A stretch of 19,096 bases of DNA from an uncultured Porphyromonadaceae bacterium (GTDB lineage: Bacteria > Bacteroidota > Bacteroidia > Bacteroidales > Muribaculaceae): assembly GCA_947177595.1 (NCBI GenBank), contig CAMWUZ010000009.1, positions 1-19,096 on the forward strand. Reading direction: 5' to 3'. Shown one piece after another: positions 15,491 to 19,096 of this stretch. Position 1 is the stretch's first letter. The number at the start of each line of letters is the position of its first letter. A model generated the notes under the pieces. It saw only the letters and a program-made list of their open reading frames with translations. It ran no database searches and was not told the DNA's origin. The translations under genes were made by a program, and so were the position numbers.

Positions 15491-16378
15491 GTGATTGAGT
15501 ATTTTCTGACATATCTTAAATGCGAGCGAAATGCGTCCGTCAATACAGTGGAGGCATATCGGCGCGATCTGAATCAGTGGCGCGATTTTGTAGCTCCCGG
15601 CAAAGCTGATTTCGCTCCGGAGAAGCTGGATGCCGCCGCTCTCCGCCGTTGGGTTGTGGCAATAGCCCGAGGAGGATGCAGTCAGGCTACCGTGCGCCGG
15701 AAGGTGCAGACTCTCAGGGCGTTTTATCACTATATGATGCGTATGGGGTTCGTGCGCGAGAATCCTGCCGCCGATCTTACTCTTCCCAAGCTCCCAAAGC
15801 CACTGCCGGTGATTGTGCGTCAGGAGGAGACAAATGCGGCGATTGATTGCGGCATTGACGAGACTGACTTCGAGGAGGTGAGAGACCGACTGATTCTCAA
15901 TATGCTATATTCAACCGGTATGCGATGCTCTGAACTGACCGGGCTGAAGGATGCGGCAGTTAACAGTCGCGGCGGTGAACTTAAAGTGCTTGGTAAGCGT
16001 AATAAAGAAAGAATAATACCTTTTGGTTCAGAAATGGCAATGATGATCGACAGCTATAGGGCATTGAGAAATGAGACCGTTCCGGTGAGGGCGGAGGAGT
16101 TTTTCGTGCGTCCGTCAGGTGAGCCTTTATACCGTAAGCTGGTGTACAATATCGTGCATAAGGCTCTGGGATCGGTAGCCCATGCATCTCGCCTGAGTCC
16201 CCACGTGATGCGTCATTCATTCGCCACGGATATGCTTAACAATGGCGCCGACCTAAATGCCGTTCAGCAGCTCCTCGGACATACCTCTCTCGCTACCACG
16301 CAGATATATACTCATATATCATATAAAGAGTTACAACAGAATTACCAACAGGCACATCCTCGTGCCACTAAAAAATGA
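15491..16378 (+). CDS. xerC: XerC/XerD-type tyrosine recombinase
   Basis: A 295-residue tyrosine recombinase of the size and layout of XerC/XerD, which resolve chromosome dimers at dif. An N-terminal SAM-like core-binding domain (about 1-85) precedes the catalytic domain with all expected residues: Arg145 (STGMRCSEL), Lys169 (LGKRNKER), His238 and Arg241 (SPHVMRHSF), His264 (LLGHTSLATTQ) and nucleophile Tyr273. It starts with GTG at 15491; the start VIEYFLTYLKCERNAS matches the family. The last bases overlap the hibernation-factor gene (ATGA). The absence of phage or element genes nearby and the pairing with hpf, which I recall as common in Bacteroidetes, point to a housekeeping Xer protein and not an integrase of a mobile element. 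XerC rather than XerD is a best guess. Confidence 0.88.
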   Translation: MIEYFLTYLKCERNASVNTVEAYRRDLNQWRDFVAPGKADFAPEKLDAAALRRWVVAIARGGCSQATVRRKVQTLRAFYHYMMRMGFVRENPAADLTLPKLPKPLPVIVRQEETNAAIDCGIDETDFEEVRDRLILNMLYSTGMRCSELTGLKDAAVNSRGGELKVLGKRNKERIIPFGSEMAMMIDSYRALRNETVPVRAEEFFVRPSGEPLYRKLVYNIVHKALGSVAHASRLSPHVMRHSFATDMLNNGADLNAVQQLLGHTSLATTQIYTHISYKELQQNYQQAHPRATKK

Positions 16379-16677
16379 AGACCATGGAAGTAAGAATTCA
16401 AGCAATCCATTTCGACATTGCCGAAAAGCTCACAGCGTTTATTAACAAGAAAGCCGAGCGCATTCAGCGTCATTTTCCTGACATCACCTCCGCCGATGTT
16501 ATTCTCAAGGTTGTCAAACCCGAAACAGCTATGAACAAGGAGGCTGTGGTTGAGCTCACGGTTCCTCAGCAGGACAAAATGGTGGCAACCAAGACAGCCG
16601 ACTCATTTGAAGAGGCTATAGATCTGTGTCTGGAGGCTCTTGAGCGGCAGCTTGAAAAGAAGAAAGCCAAGAAATAA
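16375..16677 (+). CDS. hpf: Ribosome hibernation-promoting factor, short HPF/RaiA type
   Basis: A 100-residue HPF/RaiA-family protein. It binds the decoding region of the 30S subunit in resting cells and keeps ribosomes inactive or dimeric. The opening VRIQAIHFDIAEKLTAFI, the segment ADVILKVVKPE and the final helix EEAIDLCLEALERQLEKKK fit the beta-alpha-beta-beta-beta-alpha fold; no C-terminal dimerisation domain is present, so this is the short form. Two starts are possible: ATG at 16375 overlapping the Xer stop (ATGA), or ATG at 16384, which gives the usual MEVRIQ family start. Translational coupling favours the first, family alignment the second. A strong terminator follows. Confidence 0.9.
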   Translation: MKTMEVRIQAIHFDIAEKLTAFINKKAERIQRHFPDITSADVILKVVKPETAMNKEAVVELTVPQQDKMVATKTADSFEEAIDLCLEALERQLEKKKAKK

Positions 16678-16694
16678 GATTCCCGTTTTATAAA

Positions 16695-16729
16695 CAGACA
16701 GGCTGCGTGTATTCGGCGCAGCCTGTCTG
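16695..16729. terminator. Strong hairpin terminator between hpf and the converging yitT-type gene
   Basis: Perfect 13-bp arms (16695-16707 with 16717-16729) enclose a 9-nt loop. A/T-rich flanks (TTTTATAAA before, TTTATATAAA after) give U-rich tails in both directions, so it probably ends the Xer/hpf transcript and the opposing minus-strand transcript. Confidence 0.85.
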
Positions 16730-16772
16730 CTTTATATAAACTTGTAATAAATGCCGGGTATTCAGCGGCTTT

Positions 16773-17810
16773 TTATGCCTTGATTTCTTCTGCTTCGGTT
16801 ATCTGAACTTCCGCAGTCTGCGGGGTCGCTATTGGCGCCGGGGTAGGCATGGCAGCTCCACTCATCGCCATTTCTTTCTCCTGCTGCCGCTTTTTCTTTT
16901 TCTTGACCTTAATCTGGTCAAAGCCTCTGCCATACACGCCGTTTACATTTGTCTGAGTGATGAAAGCATCATCATCTATGCTTTTTATAATGCGGTAGAT
17001 GGATACAGCCTCGATGCGGCGGCACATCACAAGGAGCATTTTCACTTCCTGATGAGAGTAGCACCCCATTCCGTTGAAAGCGGTGCAACCGCGGTTTGCC
17101 TCCACATTAACTGCTTTTGCTATCGCTTCCCATTTCTTGGAGAAGATTGTGAACTGAACCGCCTGACGGTCACTGTTGATTACGAGGTCACACATATATC
17201 CGGTGAGCACAGTAACAAGAAGACCGTAAACGATTTCTCCGAGTGAATATCCGAGTACGAAGTATGCGGAGCCGACTATCACGCAGTCACACATCATCAT
17301 CGTTCTGCCGATAGTAACATTGCTCACCTTGCTGACCATAGCCGCTACAATATCTGTGCCTCCCGACGAGCCGTTGTGGATAAATACCGTGCCGATACCT
17401 ATTCCCATTATACATGAACCGAGTATAAGATTGAGCAGATGATCGTCTGGCAGAATATTTAGGTTGCTGAACATCGGCTGGAATAAATAAATCATCACCG
17501 AGAGCACTGTCATGCCGAAGAGAGTGCGGATAACAAATGTGCGGGCAACAATCTTAAACGCTATCACGAGTAGTATGAAATTGACCACATACATGGTTAC
17601 ACCTACCGGAATAGCCCATGGGAAAGCCCCTTTTTCTGCAATACGCTGTGTGGCGAAAAACACCACTGAGCCGAGTCCCGCCATGCCACCCATCACCACC
17701 TTCTGAGGGAGGATGAAAGCGGAGAATCCGAAGGCGTATAGCGCCAAACCAATGATTATGAAAAGGTAGTCGCGTACGCCTACCATAAGTTTGTTGCGTT
17801 TCTGTGTCAT
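16773..17810 (-). CDS. YitT family membrane protein with DUF2179 domain
   Basis: A 345-residue protein if it starts at the ATG at 17808-17810 (MTQKRNKLMVG). The frame stays open to 17889, but a promoter overlaps that stretch, so the longer start is unlikely. It has about five or six membrane helices in the first two thirds, with the YitT signatures GFSAFILPQKVVMGGMAGL and FIHNGSSGGTDIVA, followed by a soluble DUF2179 domain (FTIFSKKWEAIAKAVN to NVNGVYGRGFDQI). After it comes a poly-basic run (KVKKKKKRQQEKE) and a tail rich in Pro, Ala and Thr, longer than in typical YitT proteins. The family is of unknown function in the inner membrane, and DUF2179 resembles nitrogen-regulator-like ligand-binding folds (from memory). 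It follows maf on the same strand. Confidence 0.88.
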   Translation of the reverse strand: MTQKRNKLMVGVRDYLFIIIGLALYAFGFSAFILPQKVVMGGMAGLGSVVFFATQRIAEKGAFPWAIPVGVTMYVVNFILLVIAFKIVARTFVIRTLFGMTVLSVMIYLFQPMFSNLNILPDDHLLNLILGSCIMGIGIGTVFIHNGSSGGTDIVAAMVSKVSNVTIGRTMMMCDCVIVGSAYFVLGYSLGEIVYGLLVTVLTGYMCDLVINSDRQAVQFTIFSKKWEAIAKAVNVEANRGCTAFNGMGCYSHQEVKMLLVMCRRIEAVSIYRIIKSIDDDAFITQTNVNGVYGRGFDQIKVKKKKKRQQEKEMAMSGAAMPTPAPIATPQTAEVQITEAEEIKA

Positions 17811-17834
17811 AATGGCATTAAGGGCATAAACAAT

Positions 17835-17849
17835 GGAGCGAAAAGCTCC
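17835..17849 (-). other. Small hairpin in the 5' leader of the yitT-type gene
   Basis: On the minus strand GGAGC, TTTTC, GCTCC forms a perfect 5-bp stem with a 5-nt loop, placed between the predicted transcription start (about 17855) and the ATG at 17810. It may stabilise the leader; no known riboswitch is recognised. Confidence 0.4.
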
Positions 17850-17861
17850 GTAAATCGCCGA

Positions 17862-17892
17862 CAAAGTTAACACACGCCCTCCGTGTTTCAAA
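17862..17892 (-). promoter_or_regulatory. Bacteroidetes-type promoter of the yitT-type gene
   Basis: The complement of 17889-17892 is TTTG and the complement of 17862-17869 is TAACTTTG, with 19 bp between them, a full match to the Bacteroidetes consensus. It lies in the 124-bp gap between maf and the chosen start and rules against the longer in-frame start at 17889-17891. Confidence 0.75.
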
Positions 17893-17934
17893 AAAAATTC
17901 CTCCCATTTTTTATCAGTTGGAAAGGTGGGAAAC

Positions 17935-18531
17935 TTAGAGTGAAAGGCGGGTGAGCAGGGTGTATAGCCGGTGAAGGGGGAGACCCATGACGTTGTAGTA
18001 GCTTCCGGTGATTCCGGTCACTCCGATACATCCTATCCATTCCTGAATGCCGTAGGCTCCGGCTTTGTCAAAGGGTTGGTATGTGGATACGTACCATTCT
18101 TTTTCGTTGTCGGTAAGCCGGGCAAATGATACTTCGGTGACTGCCGAAAAGCTCATGACGGTAAAGGGTGTTTTTATCGCCACACCGGTTATGACTCTGT
18201 GGGTCGAGCCGGAGAGTTCCGAGAGCATTTCAAGAGCCTCGGCGGAGTCACTCGGTTTGCCAAGCACCTTATTTCCGACAACCACGACAGTATCGGCGGT
18301 GATAACGAGCGTGTTGTCACCGAAATCACAGGCTTCAGCCTTTTTGCGTGCAAGATATTCGGGAATGTATTCCACAGGGGTTTCCGGCGGATAGTCTTCG
18401 TTGTCAACCGGGGCGGGCATTACCTCAAACCGGAGTCCGAGCATCGACAACAGCTCTTTGCGGCGCGGTGAGGCACTCGCAAGGACAATACGATATTTCT
18501 GAAGATGAGAGAGGGGATTGACAGGTGCCAT
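17935..18531 (-). CDS. maf: Maf-type nucleotide pyrophosphatase (dTTP/UTP type)
   Basis: A 198-residue Maf protein. It hydrolyses non-canonical or excess nucleoside triphosphates to the monophosphate and pyrophosphate in the cytoplasm. The family start LASASPRRKELL (17-28), TADTVVVVGNKVLGKP (78-93, with Asp80 the likely catalytic base) and FDKAGAYGIQEW are all present; the last motif fits the dTTP/UTP-pyrophosphatase subgroup (YhdE type) rather than YceF. It starts at the ATG at 18529-18531, 15 bp after the KdsC-like stop, so the two are co-transcribed. The order KdsC, Maf is one I recall from other Bacteroidales. Confidence 0.94.
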   Translation of the reverse strand: MAPVNPLSHLQKYRIVLASASPRRKELLSMLGLRFEVMPAPVDNEDYPPETPVEYIPEYLARKKAEACDFGDNTLVITADTVVVVGNKVLGKPSDSAEALEMLSELSGSTHRVITGVAIKTPFTVMSFSAVTEVSFARLTDNEKEWYVSTYQPFDKAGAYGIQEWIGCIGVTGITGSYYNVMGLPLHRLYTLLTRLSL

Positions 18532-18546
18532 AATTATAATATAGTG

Positions 18547-19071
18547 TTACCAATGGAATGCATCTTCGTGTTCGAGCCAGAGATTCCGTGCTTTGAGAAT
18601 CTGTTCGAGGAGGTCGCGCGCAACTCCCTGACCGCCTGCAACCGGTGAGATGTATCGTGCCATGCGTTTGACATCTGTCGCGGCATCGGCGGGAGCTACT
18701 GGGAGCCCTACCGCACTCATAGGTGGTATATCGGGAATGTCATCTCCTACAAATGCAATCTCTTCGGGGGCAAGCCCATGAATTTTCATCCATTTTTTCA
18801 GTACCGGCAGTTTTTCGGATGCATTGAGATAAATGTCAGTTATGCCGAGCGGTGCCATTCTCTGCCTGACGGAATAGCAGTCCGCACCGGAAATGATTGC
18901 AATCTTGAGTCCACGCTTTGCTGCGAGTCGCATGGCGAATCCGTCTTTGACATTAGCCATACGGAGCAGCGAGCCGTCCGGTGCGATTGGAATTGTTGAC
19001 GGCGAAAGCACTCCGTCAATGTCAAATACGATTCCTTTGATTAGCGAAAGGTTGTAGTTTATTGCGCTCAT
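18547..19071 (-). CDS. KdsC-like HAD phosphatase (3-deoxy-D-manno-octulosonate 8-phosphate phosphatase)
   Basis: A 174-residue cap-less HAD hydrolase of the YrbI/KdsC group. Motif I is FDIDGVLS (Asp17 nucleophile, Asp19 acid/base), motif II is IISGAD, motif III the lysine in ASEKLPVL, and motif IV GDDIPDIPPM. NVKDGFAMRLAAKRG is typical of KdsC tetramers. It should free Kdo from Kdo-8-phosphate in lipopolysaccharide synthesis. The C-terminus (KARNLWLEHEDAFHW) is a little extended, as in the tetramer tail. The ATG at 19069-19071 overlaps a possible upstream stop (ATGA). The related sugar-acid phosphatase activity on KDN-9-phosphate cannot be excluded from sequence. Confidence 0.88.
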   Translation of the reverse strand: MSAINYNLSLIKGIVFDIDGVLSPSTIPIAPDGSLLRMANVKDGFAMRLAAKRGLKIAIISGADCYSVRQRMAPLGITDIYLNASEKLPVLKKWMKIHGLAPEEIAFVGDDIPDIPPMSAVGLPVAPADAATDVKRMARYISPVAGGQGVARDLLEQILKARNLWLEHEDAFHW

Positions 19072-19096
19072 ACGATAAAAAAAGCCGACGCTGCAT
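19068..19096 (-). CDS. Possible last codons of an upstream gene (partial)
   Basis: In one minus-strand frame the last 29 bases read AASAFFIV and then TGA at 19068-19070, overlapping the KdsC-like start codon as ATGA. Tight overlaps occur elsewhere in the window, and a Rossmann/DUF2520-type gene often precedes kdsC in Bacteroidales, so a coupled upstream gene is plausible. Eight codons are too few to identify it. Confidence 0.3.

Noticed and set aside
15491..16378. Integrase of a mobile element next to tRNA genes
   Set aside because: Length and motifs fit housekeeping XerC/D, it is paired with hpf, and no excision, mobilisation or phage genes or att-like tRNA fragment are seen.
1..19096. CRISPR array, retron, toxin-antitoxin or other defence system
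   Set aside because: No spaced repeats, reverse transcriptase, toxin pair or defence-type domains were seen; every sizeable frame is accounted for by housekeeping or envelope genes.

Overview
The window looks like chromosomal DNA from a member of the Bacteroidales, most likely Muribaculaceae-like (the family is an inference). Three things point there. Several promoters match the Bacteroidetes pattern TTTG, a 19-21 bp gap, then TAnnTTTG. Start codons follow A/T-rich leaders rather than strong Shine-Dalgarno sites. Several gene types are typical of the phylum: a MurF-alanine racemase fusion, a GSCFA protein, DUF4293, TIGR02757 and a PorE-like four-domain OmpA lipoprotein. Coding density is high, and there is no transposase, phage module, CRISPR array or gap over 300 bp without a gene. 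Most of the window is a housekeeping and envelope region.

Layout. At 1-159 (minus) lies the first part of a gene leaving the window, divergent from a plus-strand envelope operon at 313-7595. That operon carries an MsbA-like ABC exporter, a PorE-like outer-membrane lipoprotein, a GSCFA-domain putative hydrolase and the MurF-Alr fusion, with gaps of 10 bp, 5 bp and a 4-bp overlap. A DUF4293 membrane protein (7618-8070, minus) converges on it. Next come surE, a TrmH-type RNA methyltransferase overlapping surE by 10 bp, and a 71-residue two-helix membrane protein. A second cluster holds purC, menG/ubiE and a secreted M13 metallopeptidase.

From 13.9 to 14.6 kb a hairpin closes the peptidase gene. 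A near-perfect promoter then drives tRNA-Glu, rpsT and a second tRNA-Glu, and a rho-independent terminator ends the unit. A TIGR02757 protein follows, then a XerC/D-type recombinase coupled to a short ribosome hibernation factor, closed by a strong terminator. The right end is a minus-strand run read from high to low coordinates: the tail of an unknown gene, a KdsC-like phosphatase, Maf, and a YitT-family membrane protein with its own promoter.

How the genes fit together. The left operon joins lipid export, an outer-membrane peptidoglycan anchor and peptidoglycan precursor synthesis, so the uncharacterised GSCFA protein probably acts in the envelope. KdsC serves Kdo/lipopolysaccharide synthesis. 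The rest is nucleotide, quinone and translation housekeeping. I did not find a clearly new defence or mobile system. The points most worth following are the GSCFA gene coupled to murF-alr, the PorE-like gene, and rpsT lying between two near-identical tRNA-Glu genes.
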